A DNA stretch of 64,000 bases from Scytonema sp. UIC 10036 (GTDB lineage Bacteria; Cyanobacteriota; Cyanobacteriia; Cyanobacteriales; Nostocaceae): contig NZ_WJFC01000045.1 of the NCBI RefSeq assembly GCF_009725235.1, forward strand, positions 10,665-74,664, written 5' to 3'. Below are positions 27,198 to 35,691 of this stretch, one piece after another (within the stretch, counting starts at the first letter, position 1; each line of letters opens with the position of its first letter). A program made the position numbers and the translations under genes. Below the pieces are notes generated by a model. It saw nothing but the letters and a program-made list of their open reading frames with translations. It made no database searches and was not told where the DNA came from.

Positions 27198-27721
27198 TTA
27201 TATTCTACGAACTTGGCAAGCACGGATACCACTTCTATTAACAGCACCTTTCATTCCCAAAACAACAGCCCTCACACGTTGTTCCGGAGTTCCATGATGG
27301 TGTCTGTGACCCCATTGATAATCCCCAATTCGATGAGCTAGAGTTGCAATCTCCAAAATATCTCGCTTGTCAAAAACGATATTGGGAATTAATGCTAAGT
27401 AAACACCTGCCAAACAATCTGCTTGTAGTTCTGAGATAGGCGTAACTCTGGGTTGAAAACCATAAGCCGTCTGCATAGCATGGGCATACTCGTGACCAAT
27501 AATGTAAGCTAAAGCAGCATCTCCATGCTGATATGCCATTCTAATATCTTGAGCAGTAATGTAAACATTGAGCCACTCCGCGCACGCTTCGTGACGCGGA
27601 TTCTGGCTGAGAATTAGGGTTAACTTTTCGCCCGGATTGCAAGCAATCAGCTAGCAGGTAAACTCGCGAGCACAGATCCAATACTGATTAAGGTCGCAGT
27701 CAGTACCTTGAATGCCTTCAT
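27198..27721 (-). pseudogene. Secreted neutral zinc metallopeptidase, frameshifted
   Basis: A start at 27721 (after GAGGTGATA) encodes a signal peptide MKAFKVLTATLISIGSVLAS and hits a TGA after LPAS. The frame then shifts; the rest reads VYITAQDIRMAYQHGDAALA, then IIGHEYAHAMQTAYGF with the HExxH zinc motif, and continues with ELQADCLAGVYLALIP and GTPEQRVRAVVLG. This is the peptidase core of the YpfJ/COG2321 family, but the region between signal and core is shortened. An internal ATG would make a 113-aa protein lacking export. Both a frameshift and a deletion are likely. Confidence 0.7.
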
Positions 27722-28143
27722 TATCACCTCGGATTTACTAGTACATATAGAAGACGGAAAAATTTCTTGGTTCCTTGGTGTCTTCTACAAGAACTACAAT
27801 GTCAGTCATACAGCTTCCAATACTGCTCGGATAAGAATTTTTGTACGTAATTGCGTGTTTTTATGCAAAACCTACGCAGTCTTGGTTGCGGTGGCGATAA
27901 GTTGAGTACAGCTTGCGCTTCGCGAACAGCCTGGATACCAACTCGATCTGGTGGCTGCGCCTGGGAATGCAAATCTGGAGGCTCTACCTCTCAATGATTG
28001 GAGGCAGAGCCTCCGGGAACTGCATTACAAGGCAGAGCCTTGTAACGAGGAGGTAGCCTTGTAACGAGGAGGTAGCCTTGTAACGAGGAGGTAGCCTTGT
28101 AACGAGGAGGTAGCCTTGTAACGAGGGTAATGACAATATTATT
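27722..28143. other. Intergenic, 422 bp, repeat-rich
   Basis: No gene seen. It contains GGAGGCTCTACCTC and AGGCAGAGCCT pieces of the GTTCCCAG-type repeat family and ends with a 19-bp tandem array at 28038-28127. Confidence 0.6.
28038..28127. repeat. 19-bp tandem array
   Basis: The unit CCTTGTAACGAGGAGGTAG is repeated four times and followed by a partial copy. The copies are identical, which points to recent expansion. There are no spacers, so it is not CRISPR. Confidence 0.9.
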
Positions 28144-29055
28144 CTATGTTTGCAGAATATTTAATTCAGCTTGACTGAGCACTTTTGGCTTCATTTGCTG
28201 TAAATCCCGCAGCGCAATCTTAGCATCCTCAGTATTGAAGTTGTAGTATTCTGTCAAATTTCCTATGGGGTGATTGAACTCTTGGTAGCGATGCTTGAAA
28301 TATTTTTCTACATTTCCTCGATGTACCCAACTTCCCAGCACTTCTATACTCACTATCTGAAAGTACTTTTTTAGCTCGCGTTGTATCTCTTCAATTCGTT
28401 CATCTACAGACCTCTGTGTCACTCCAATCTTATGGAGGATTTTACCATCACATTGAATTTTTAAATAATAAAGAGTCGTAGATAAAATTCTTTTCAGTTG
28501 GGTGCGGTATATTCGCAAATCAACAAGCAATTCTGGTAAATTAGACAAGTTAATAAGTTGAGCACGCTCTGTTTTTTCTTCCAAATCCGATAGTTTTTTT
28601 AACAAGAGTGGTTCCTGCACTTGATTAAAATGTACAAGTGGTAAACCACCAAAAGGAATTTTTCCTAATTTTGTAAATTCATAAACTGAAGGGTTAAAGC
28701 CAGGTTTTTCTTGCAGCAATTCACGATATAAAAAGCTGGGAAAAATCAATTCTCTCATAATAATTTGATTCTTCGAGCCAAATTCTCGCCAAAGAAGTTT
28801 TAAGCGATCGAACTCCTTACCTGAAAGCTGAAGGTTAAAATTTTCATATAAAGGCAGTACGGGTATCTCCCTGTTAGTAGCTGCAACTGCACGACAGGTT
28901 TCCTCAGTATGAGCGAAGTGATGCTCTTTTATCTTGCCTTTTTTAGCTGTGAGACTTCCACCACAATAGGGACACTGCAACGGAGTTTTCCCTTTAGGAA
29001 CATCTTCAATACCGACTAATGCTCCATTTTTATCTACACCATACTTTAACCACAT
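28144..29055 (-). CDS. CoiA-like zinc-motif protein with T5orf172/GIY-YIG-like domain
   Basis: 303 aa. The N-terminal part (about 1-65) resembles the competence protein CoiA zinc region: LQCPYCGGSL, KGKIKEHHFAHTEETC. The middle (80-195) is unassigned and helical. The C-terminal part (about 208-285) has LYYLKIQCDGKILHKIGVT, then RSVDERIEEIQREL and VEKYFKHRYQEF, the pattern of T5orf172/Mug113 domains of the GIY-YIG superfamily. A nuclease role is inferred from the two domains. The DUF72 gene lies 16 bp upstream on the same strand. Confidence 0.65.
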   Translation of the reverse strand: MWLKYGVDKNGALVGIEDVPKGKTPLQCPYCGGSLTAKKGKIKEHHFAHTEETCRAVAATNREIPVLPLYENFNLQLSGKEFDRLKLLWREFGSKNQIIMRELIFPSFLYRELLQEKPGFNPSVYEFTKLGKIPFGGLPLVHFNQVQEPLLLKKLSDLEEKTERAQLINLSNLPELLVDLRIYRTQLKRILSTTLYYLKIQCDGKILHKIGVTQRSVDERIEEIQRELKKYFQIVSIEVLGSWVHRGNVEKYFKHRYQEFNHPIGNLTEYYNFNTEDAKIALRDLQQMKPKVLSQAELNILQT

Positions 29056-29071
29056 AAGAAAACCATCACTT

Positions 29072-29941
29072 TCACCACAAACTCAGTTGATTGGGTGTAC
29101 TATCAAGAGTATTCCAAGGTAGAGAAGGAACTTCTACACGATTTTGTTCTAATAATTTTTGGAAATAACGTGCTGTACTGGGTGACTTCTCTTCTACAGG
29201 ACAGTGAACAAAAAAATAAATTTGCGTTCCAAGCGAAAGCCACTGCTTAATTTGAGTAACCCACTCTTCCATAAAGGGCTGATTAACCGATAAGGTGGGA
29301 TGGGAAATAAACCGAATCAAACTAAAGGGTGCTGTGACGCTAAATTGTACTGGAAGTTTGGGTTTGCGCCGTTCGGATTCTATTTGAGGGTCATCATCTT
29401 CACTATAGATAGGACGCGTGTCTAGCAATACTTTACCTACATTCAGCTTTTCTAGCAGTGCTGTTAAATGACTGGTATGTGGTTCTGCAAACCAGTCTTG
29501 ATGCCTAACTTCCAATGCTAAACGAGTTCCTGTTTGTTGCCATGCTTCGACAAAGGACGCTAAGTCATCAATTAATTTGGGTGAATAGCTCGGAGGTAAT
29601 TGGGCAAAGATAGGTCCGAGGCGTTTACCTAAAAGGCTCATTTCCTCAAAAAATTTTAAAGCAGTGGGGATGTTGGGTTTTAGCAAACCTTTGTGGGTAA
29701 TATCTCTTGGCAATTTTAGGCAAAACTCAAAACCTGGAGGGGTATCCGCAGCCCAACGAGTGACAGTTTCTGCGTTAGGGACAGCGTAGAAAGTCGTATT
29801 GCCTTCAACAGTGGTAAAGCGTCTGCTGTACAGGTGTAAAAAGTCAGCAGCACGAGTACCTTGGGGGTAGAGTTCACCAATCCAACCCTTATATGCCCAA
29901 ACAGCACAACCAATAAAAAATGGAGATTGACCAGACAGCAC
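29072..29941 (-). CDS. DUF72 family protein
   Basis: 289 aa TIM-barrel-like protein. FFIGCAVWAYKGWIGELYPQ, FTTVEGNTTFYAVPN, KLPRDITH, GPIFAQLPPSY and ALEVRHQDWF are the family motifs in order, and FVHCPVEEKSPSTARYF near the end is the usual HNHFxGxAxxNA region in a diverged form. DUF72 members are widespread; their reaction is not established. Probably transcribed with the downstream CoiA-like gene (16-bp spacing). Confidence 0.85.
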   Translation of the reverse strand: MLSGQSPFFIGCAVWAYKGWIGELYPQGTRAADFLHLYSRRFTTVEGNTTFYAVPNAETVTRWAADTPPGFEFCLKLPRDITHKGLLKPNIPTALKFFEEMSLLGKRLGPIFAQLPPSYSPKLIDDLASFVEAWQQTGTRLALEVRHQDWFAEPHTSHLTALLEKLNVGKVLLDTRPIYSEDDDPQIESERRKPKLPVQFSVTAPFSLIRFISHPTLSVNQPFMEEWVTQIKQWLSLGTQIYFFVHCPVEEKSPSTARYFQKLLEQNRVEVPSLPWNTLDSTPNQLSLW

Positions 29942-30161
29942 AGCCTTACACTTCAGTTTGTTCGTAGTTCATAGTACCTAGGTTAGCAAAGCTTTCCTCC
30001 AATGTTTTGCTGGATGTTTAAACTTGTACCGTTCGGGTGTAAGGTATACGTAAGTACAAAATCAACTTACACCGAAAGAAAGAACCCAAAGTTCTTAAAA
30101 TTTGTAAAGCTGGTAGTAAATAAAGAATTAAAGTATAGGTTCAATTATTTGTAGGTGTGCC

Positions 30162-30302
30162 ATGTTTGATATTAATAAAGATGACAAACACTCTATGAGT
30201 GTAGATATTTGGAAGAATATAGACCCAGAAAAAATCAAGCAGAGGATTGACAAAATTTCTGCTAAGTTAGAAGCGGTTATACGTAAAAATAGCATATTGT
30301 AA
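30162..30302 (+). CDS. Possible small protein, 46 aa
   Basis: ATG at 30162 opens MFDINKDDKHSMSVDIWKN followed by a Lys/Ile-rich amphipathic helix ending VIRKNSIL. The regular charge pattern suggests a real helical peptide, but there is no recognised family and only a weak ribosome-binding site. Confidence 0.35.
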   Translation: MFDINKDDKHSMSVDIWKNIDPEKIKQRIDKISAKLEAVIRKNSIL

Positions 30303-30353
30303 GTTGGGCATTACAAATAAAGCTGTCCAGTCAAGAATATTATTTTTTATAAG

Positions 30354-30426
30354 TAGGTTGGGTTGAGGAACGAAACCCAACATTTAATGAAATTGTTAGA
30401 TGTTACTTCGTTATACCCAACCTACA
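30354..30426. repeat. TAGGTTGGGTT inverted repeat
   Basis: Starts TAGGTTGGGTTGAGGAACGAA and ends ATACCCAACCTA, forming an inverted repeat of about 11 bp. Related copies are at 44315-44390 and, half only, at 52060-52096. Confidence 0.75.
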
Positions 30427-30518
30427 CAATACTAAAAATTACGTTCACTAGCCTACAGCAATGCCAAAGGCATACACGATCGCAATTTTTGGCAGAAAAG
30501 GCTGAAATAAATGGAGTG

Positions 30519-31922
30519 CTAATTTTTATCGATAGGTAAGCAGACTATAAAGCAGGTTTTCCCAGGTACGGACTCAACCAAAATAGCTCCATGATGACGA
30601 TTTTCCACAATTCGTCTAGCAGTTTCCAAGCCCAGCCCTGACCCTTTACCTACGGCTTTAGTTGTAAAGAATGGCTCAAAGATACGGGATTGTATATCCG
30701 CAGGAATACCGCAACCAGAGTCGGTAATTTCAACTAGGATACGATGTCCCTTAGATAAAGTTTTGATTTCTAAAATCCCTTGACCGTTCATTGCGTCTAT
30801 GGCGTTGTCGATAAGATTTGTCCAAACCTGGTTTAATTCACTGCCATAAGCTGAGATTTTGGGAAGGGATGGATCGTAGCAACGCTTTACCGTAATACCT
30901 TCTTTTAGTTTGTGGGAGAACAACTGTAATGTATTCTCTATTCCTTCATGAACATCGATGATTTGTTGTGCGCCTCGGTCTAGATAGGAGTAGGATTTCA
31001 TTGCATTTACCAATGTATCAATCCTTTCGGCTCCGCGCAATCCGCTACGTATCATAGATGTTACCTCAAATGATAGTGCTAGCCAGCGAATTCCCAAATC
31101 CCGTAGTTCTGTGGTCGTATTTCGCCAAGGTTGAATCAGCTTCTCAAGAATCTCTATCTTGATACCTGCTGATGCTAGGGGTGTTGCTAGTTTCCACGCC
31201 TGCTCAACTCCATAGTTTTCCAGCCATTCTAAAAGTTCATCTTCGCGATCGCTTAACGTGATGGGGTCAACCAAATCGTTGACAATAGAATCGACTCCAG
31301 CATCTCTCACGTCTAGCCATTGCTGAGTATGTTCGGGGTCTGCACGTTGTTGTCCATAGATCAAGTTCATCCGCTCTAGTTCTCGTACTGCTGGAACCAT
31401 TCCATTGAGCGATCGCACCAGGGCGGCGGCTGGGTTATTGATTTCATGAGCTAATCCTGCTGCTAGAGTTCCCAATGCAGCCATCTTTTCACGAGTGCGA
31501 ATAAAAGACTCCAAACCTCGCAAGCGTCGTTCAACGGTACGAAAGACAACTCGTTCAAAATCACGATATTCATGAAGCAGTGTGAGGAAGTCTGCCGCCG
31601 CCAGTTTATACAGCCTACAATCTATTATTGCTCGCATAGTCACTGCCATCGGTTCTTCTGTCAACACTGGAACTTCTCCAAAAAAATTAGGAGCATTGTG
31701 CTGACCGATGGGCATTTCAACGCGATCGCTCACACGAGTAATGCTCATTCTTCCCTTAGCCAAGATAAACACGCCTGTGGTACTGTTAGGGTCACCTTCA
31801 TGAATGAGCGTTTCTCCCTGAAGCAAATCGATAGGTTCGACGCGATCGCACACCCATTCCAATTGCTTTGGTGGAAGCTGTCGAAAGGCATCTAGTTTCA
31901 GTAAATCATCTACGCACAGCAT
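30519..31922 (-). CDS. Histidine kinase with N-terminal cyclic-nucleotide-binding domain
   Basis: 467 aa, soluble. A cNMP-binding/CRP-like sensor (about 15-125: LIHEGDPNSTTGVFILAKGRM, FFGEVPVLTEEP) is followed by a coiled segment and the phosphoacceptor box ALGTLAAGLAHEINNPAAAL. A helical insertion covers about 185-310. The ATPase domain has NLIDNAIDAM (N box), DSGCGIP (G1), FEPFFTTK (F box) and GSGLGLETARRIVE (G2). No receiver domain or partner regulator is adjacent. Related cyanobacterial and myxobacterial kinases share this architecture; the ligand cannot be told from sequence. Confidence 0.88.
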   Translation of the reverse strand: MLCVDDLLKLDAFRQLPPKQLEWVCDRVEPIDLLQGETLIHEGDPNSTTGVFILAKGRMSITRVSDRVEMPIGQHNAPNFFGEVPVLTEEPMAVTMRAIIDCRLYKLAAADFLTLLHEYRDFERVVFRTVERRLRGLESFIRTREKMAALGTLAAGLAHEINNPAAALVRSLNGMVPAVRELERMNLIYGQQRADPEHTQQWLDVRDAGVDSIVNDLVDPITLSDREDELLEWLENYGVEQAWKLATPLASAGIKIEILEKLIQPWRNTTTELRDLGIRWLALSFEVTSMIRSGLRGAERIDTLVNAMKSYSYLDRGAQQIIDVHEGIENTLQLFSHKLKEGITVKRCYDPSLPKISAYGSELNQVWTNLIDNAIDAMNGQGILEIKTLSKGHRILVEITDSGCGIPADIQSRIFEPFFTTKAVGKGSGLGLETARRIVENRHHGAILVESVPGKTCFIVCLPIDKN

Positions 31923-32232
31923 AACAAGCTATCCCCCCGTTCATTAAGATGATTTGCCATCCAATACAGTCAACTGCCGCTCGGTTTGCAACCTTAACAA
32001 AAGACTCTATACCTCTTGTTATCATATAGCAAGTTAGGAGTTTGAAAGCAGTTTCAATGGTAAGGATGTGGGTGATTTATTACACATAAGACAACCTGAA
32101 GATATTCCGCAAAGAAAAACTAAAAAGTGTTCTAAATTAGAGAAATCTTCAGAAGAGGCAGCTTAATCACGGGCTGGCTAAAATTGGAGGGGTTATATAC
32201 CAGACCTATTTCCCAGACCTATTTCCCCTTCT
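31923..32232. other. Intergenic, 310 bp, with a coding remnant
   Basis: Apart from the open stretch noted at 32038-32166, no gene or hairpin. A direct repeat CAGACCTATTTCCC lies just before the GUN4 gene (about 32202-32228). Confidence 0.45.
32038..32166 (+). pseudogene. Possible C-terminal gene remnant
   Basis: An open frame without a start codon encodes DLLHIRQPEDIPQRKTKKC and ends KLEKSSEEAA. The composition looks like a real protein tail, but the source family is not recognised. Confidence 0.25.
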
Positions 32233-33009
32233 ATGTCAATGAATTGGCTGACCATCAGTATATTTTTTGTAGTATTAGTAACATTCTTCGTTGCCATACT
32301 ACTGTCATCTCAACGGAAAAAGCACGATCGCTCTGTTAGCTCTGTTAGCATCCCCCGCAGAAGCGCTCGCGATGCAGCTAAGTTAAACCAGGAAAAACAC
32401 CAACCTCAACAAGCAAGAAAACTGGAAGACAGCAGTGGAGATCTCCAGAAATTAGATGTTAGTCAAAGTAACACAAGAGATACAGATTTGCTTTCAGAGA
32501 TGTCTTCTAGCGAGCAACTTCGACAAGAGCAAAAGGAATCAAAGTTAACCGCAACACTACAAGAACTCTTAGGATCTGGCAGATGGAAAAAAGCGGACAA
32601 AGAAACGCTCAGAATTATGCTCCAAGTAACAAATCGAGAAGAAAAAGGTTGGCTAGATGTAGCATCCATTCAAAACTTTCCCCAGCAAGAGTTACGCGCT
32701 ATCGACCAACTTTGGGTAGAAGCTTCCAACGGTCGCTTTGGATTTAGCGTTCAACAGGAAATTTGGAAAAGTGTCGGTGGAAATTTAAACGCTAATGACA
32801 AAATTTACGAAGCATTTGGCGATCTTGTTGGATGGCGCGTGCATCAGAAGTGGATGCAAGTTAATGAGTTGTCCTTTAATCTTTCATCGCCAGTTGGGCA
32901 TTTACCTGCTGTCGCTGTTAGGTTGGGTGGCTTGAGTTGGGGTATTGATGGTTTTTTATGGGAAAGGAGGGATGGCTATGTATTTCTCCTTTCTCAGAAA
33001 AACTGGTAA
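32233..33009 (+). CDS. GUN4 domain protein with N-terminal membrane anchor
   Basis: 258 aa. A membrane helix (WLTISIFFVVLVTFFVAILL, about 5-24) is followed by a charged Gln/Lys/Ser linker to about residue 100. The GUN4 domain (about 105-255) begins LTATLQELLGSGRWKKADKETLRIMLQ and continues with QLWVEASNGRFGFSVQQEIW and VGWRV. GUN4 binds Mg-porphyrins and stimulates Mg-chelatase; multi-domain GUN4 proteins in cyanobacteria are often regulatory with other partners. This one is membrane-tethered and is not the short Gun4 proper. It is not adjacent to chlorophyll genes. Confidence 0.85.
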   Translation: MSMNWLTISIFFVVLVTFFVAILLSSQRKKHDRSVSSVSIPRRSARDAAKLNQEKHQPQQARKLEDSSGDLQKLDVSQSNTRDTDLLSEMSSSEQLRQEQKESKLTATLQELLGSGRWKKADKETLRIMLQVTNREEKGWLDVASIQNFPQQELRAIDQLWVEASNGRFGFSVQQEIWKSVGGNLNANDKIYEAFGDLVGWRVHQKWMQVNELSFNLSSPVGHLPAVAVRLGGLSWGIDGFLWERRDGYVFLLSQKNW

Positions 33010-33341
33010 TTGGGGACACCTCAGTCAAGAGGGCGATCTCCTGGCTTAGGCGTCCACCTCAAGTGAGTGCGATCTTATCGAAGTGGTTTACAAAATATAT
33101 AAATATTTATCCATAAGTATTTATGCAAACGCCTGTGCCAGTTGCGTAAGTCCCATCTTTTGTATGGAAAGCGCCACCGAAAGTAATAAATGGGTCAACA
33201 CAATTGATTCAAAAAACCCGGAAGTTATCGCAAAAGCACACAGCATTATTGCCAGTAACATCACAATTGGCAGGTAACGCTTGCATTATAATCCCTCTGC
33301 TCTGGACGGTGATTGTTTGTTGAGTTAACAACAATTATTTT
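33010..33341. other. Intergenic, 332 bp
   Basis: A 64-codon open stretch at 33083-33277 has no good start or family and is not called. No hairpin of note. Confidence 0.4.
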
Positions 33342-33971
33342 CTAAATATTTGTAACGTATTCAGACAACTTACCAAGATCGTCAAATCTAACACTGCGCT
33401 CGTAAACCTGTGAAAAAAGATGATAACCAGTAGAGTCATGTTCTCTTAGCCATATCAAGCTTTTCTTTGGTCCCAAATACCATCGTCCGCGTAACTCGAA
33501 GTATATCTGTAATAAATCAATAGCAAGCCAGTAGCGCCGATATAAAGATTCAACATCTGAACTCTTCGCTCGCTCCAGCATTTTGTCAACCCACTGCTTT
33601 GTGTGCTGTTTTTCAGAAGAAGAAAGTGGCTTTGAACCTTGCTCAATACGCTGCTGTAACTGTTTCAAAAAAGCTTCTCCATGCCCTTCACAATCGTAGA
33701 GACAGTAGCCATCTGCAACCCGTAATAACTCATCACTAGAGGCTGACATTGCATCGGAACCATACACCCATGCATCAAGATAAAGTCCTTCAAACTCACG
33801 CGCATCCTGAATTGGTGTAGCACCTTCTACAAAGCAAACAACATCAATATCACTTGAAGGAGTACAATCCTCTCTAGCACGCGAACCATACAGAATGATG
33901 GTATGCGGCTTGTATTTTTCCTGCAAATCTATAACAACTCTTGATAAAAGATCGTCCATTTTTTGATTCAC
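33342..33971 (-). CDS. Nucleotidyltransferase domain protein with C-terminal HEPN-like region
   Basis: 209 aa. The N-terminal domain has ILYGSRAREDCTPSSDIDVVCF, the GSxx...DxD pattern of DNA-polymerase-beta-type minimal nucleotidyltransferases. Residues 115-200 are helical (KQWVDKMLERAKSSDVESLYRRYWLAIDLL) and resemble the substrate-binding or HEPN helix bundle seen in MNT-HEPN pairs and kanamycin nucleotidyltransferases. A second in-frame Met (MDDLL) is four codons in. It could be a toxin-antitoxin part or a metabolite-modifying enzyme; no separate partner is adjacent. Confidence 0.7.
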   Translation of the reverse strand: MNQKMDDLLSRVVIDLQEKYKPHTIILYGSRAREDCTPSSDIDVVCFVEGATPIQDAREFEGLYLDAWVYGSDAMSASSDELLRVADGYCLYDCEGHGEAFLKQLQQRIEQGSKPLSSSEKQHTKQWVDKMLERAKSSDVESLYRRYWLAIDLLQIYFELRGRWYLGPKKSLIWLREHDSTGYHLFSQVYERSVRFDDLGKLSEYVTNI

Positions 33972-34139
33972 CTAGTTGGAACTTGATAAATCTTACCATT
34001 GCAATTCTCACTTTCACAAAAAAGTACACTTTTGGGTAAAAACTCGCTCTCCAATCCCCGAAGCGCTTTAATTTCACTTAATTGTACTATTAACTGCAAT
34101 TTGATGTTGGGCAGCGTTGGCGATAACTAAGGGATGATT

Positions 34140-34600
34140 GTACAGAAGTAAGGCTTTCATCAGAAAAATGGGTAGAAACCTCGTCCTTTTAGGACGACTT
34201 TATATTTTTGAACCATTACCGCCTTGGGGTGACTAAGTTCGGTGTACTTTTGTGCTGTACTTTCAATGGGACAGTTACCATCTCAAACCGTTTACCCTGT
34301 ACGCATAATGGTTTTGCTCCGTAGAGCCTTCCCTTTCAGGAGTAATGTTAGCCTTGCCAAGGTTATTGGTCGGTACTTTTCGGACAGCACTGGCTTACCC
34401 CTTGTAAACCTGTTTAACCATCCAATTTCAGAGCTACAAACTGGCAACGCATTTGTAGGTGAGACTTTAACTCTTGCCAATAACGTAGTCAGTTAAGACT
34501 TAAGCTGGTCAACTAACTAAAATTCCGAGGCACGAAGCCCCGTTACTTTAGTACGGGGTGCTGACTCCTCTCACCCTTCAATCAGGAGCAAACGTACAGT
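34140..34600 (+). mobile_element. Probable IS200/IS605-type (tnpB) element remnant
   Basis: The 3' part has GGCACGAAGCCCCGTTACTTTAGTACGGGGTGCTGAC at about 34530-34565, a CCCCGT/ACGGGG hairpin resembling the right end of cyanobacterial tnpB elements. Near the 5' part CGTCCTTTTAGGACG (about 34182-34196) forms another hairpin. Between them no intact transposase is encoded, only short unsupported frames. It reads as a decayed or internally deleted element that may retain an omega-RNA-like end. Confidence 0.4.
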
Positions 34601-34659
34601 GTTAATTGTGGAGTAATCAGTTTATCATAAGGCTTAAGTTAAAACAAAAGATAAATAAT

Positions 34660-35616
34660 ATGTCGTGGGTAGAACTAAGCCTCAACATCAAGCATGAGGC
34701 TGTTGATTGGGTTTGTACACTGCTAGCTGCGACCCGCTATACAGATGATATTTATGTGACTAAATATACTAACTTAGATGCGAACTTCCCAATTACTCCA
34801 GATATCACACAACCCCAATGGGCGTTTACAATCCGTCTCTACCTAGCTAGCGATGTATATATAGAAGAAATTGCTAATTCACTCTTATCCTTGCAACGGG
34901 CTGGACTATGTAGTCCTCTTCAAGAAGCTTTTGTGGAGAAAAAACCTCAGTTGGAAGGAATTAACCCCATTATTCACCGTATTGGGCAACGCTTTGTCGT
35001 CCTGACTCCCGAAACCCCTTATGAACCCACAGCCGACGAAATTGTCTTGAGGCTCAAAACAAATCTTGCATTCGGTAGTGGTTTGCATCCGACAACCATT
35101 CTTAATCTGCGACTCCTCGAACGCCACGTAGTTCCTAAGATGAACGTTCTCGATCTTGGTTCTGGTTCGGGAATTTTGAGTGTTGCTATGGCAAAACTTG
35201 GAGCATACGTTTTGGCAGTAGATAACGACAGCATTGCCGTGCAATCAACTCAAGATGCTGTCCATCGTAATGGGGTAGAGAAACACGTCACGGTTATGAG
35301 AGGAAGCCTGGGACGTGGTAGTGAACTGGGGCATTGGATGGGCGGTACTATTGATAATGTGTCTGCTATCGAGGAAACACAAACTTTTGACCTAATTACC
35401 GCTAATATTCTAGCACGGATACACATTACCCTTGCCCCAGATTTTCAGCGAGCTTTGCGTCGGGATAGCACGCGATCGGGTTTGTTGATTGCGTCGGGTT
35501 TTGATACCGACTATGAGGATGCAGTGACTGCAACCTTTACAGAAGTCGGATTTGAAGCGATCGACAAGGAACAATTGGATGAATGGGTTGCAATTGCCTA
35601 TCACCTAAAAGAATAG
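34660..35616 (+). CDS. PrmA-type (ribosomal protein L11) methyltransferase
   Basis: 318 aa from the ATG at 34660 (MSWVELSLNIKHEAVDWVCTLL). The N-terminal domain starts like PrmA (W.EL.....E....V...L). The Rossmann fold carries FGSGLHPTTILNLRLLE, VLDLGSGSGILSVAMAKLGA (motif I) and DLITANILARI (motif IV with the NIL of PrmA). It is long for PrmA, with an inserted segment (about 225-250) after motif III, and the N-terminal half is diverged. It may methylate L11 or another protein. Transcription converges with the CHAT gene. Confidence 0.75.
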   Translation: MSWVELSLNIKHEAVDWVCTLLAATRYTDDIYVTKYTNLDANFPITPDITQPQWAFTIRLYLASDVYIEEIANSLLSLQRAGLCSPLQEAFVEKKPQLEGINPIIHRIGQRFVVLTPETPYEPTADEIVLRLKTNLAFGSGLHPTTILNLRLLERHVVPKMNVLDLGSGSGILSVAMAKLGAYVLAVDNDSIAVQSTQDAVHRNGVEKHVTVMRGSLGRGSELGHWMGGTIDNVSAIEETQTFDLITANILARIHITLAPDFQRALRRDSTRSGLLIASGFDTDYEDAVTATFTEVGFEAIDKEQLDEWVAIAYHLKE

Positions 35617-35647
35617 TTTTGCCCTCATTAATCACTCAGATCGCCTT

Positions 35648-35677
35648 GTTCCCAGGTTCTACCTGGGAACGAGAGAA
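35648..35677. terminator. GTTCCCAGG hairpin between convergent genes
   Basis: GTTCCCAGG-TTCTA-CCTGGGAAC is a perfect 9-bp stem between the convergent methyltransferase and CHAT genes. It is a minimal copy of the dispersed GTTCCCAG repeat and could act as a bidirectional terminator, although there is no T-run. Confidence 0.5.
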
Positions 35678-35691
35678 GAGAGAGGGTCAAA

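Larger units (their letters stand above)
29942..30518. other. Intergenic, 577 bp
   Basis: Contains a possible small gene (30162-30302) and a TAGGTTGGGTTGAGGAACG inverted repeat (30354-30426). Nothing else was seen. Confidence 0.5.

Noticed and set aside
28038..28127. Possible CRISPR array
   Set aside because: Units of 19 bp are directly adjacent with no spacers and no cas genes nearby.
33083..33277. 64-codon plus-strand open frame
   Set aside because: No good start and no recognisable protein pattern.
34242..34496. 84-codon frame within the IS-like remnant
   Set aside because: Does not resemble TnpA or TnpB in either strand; more likely non-coding element sequence.
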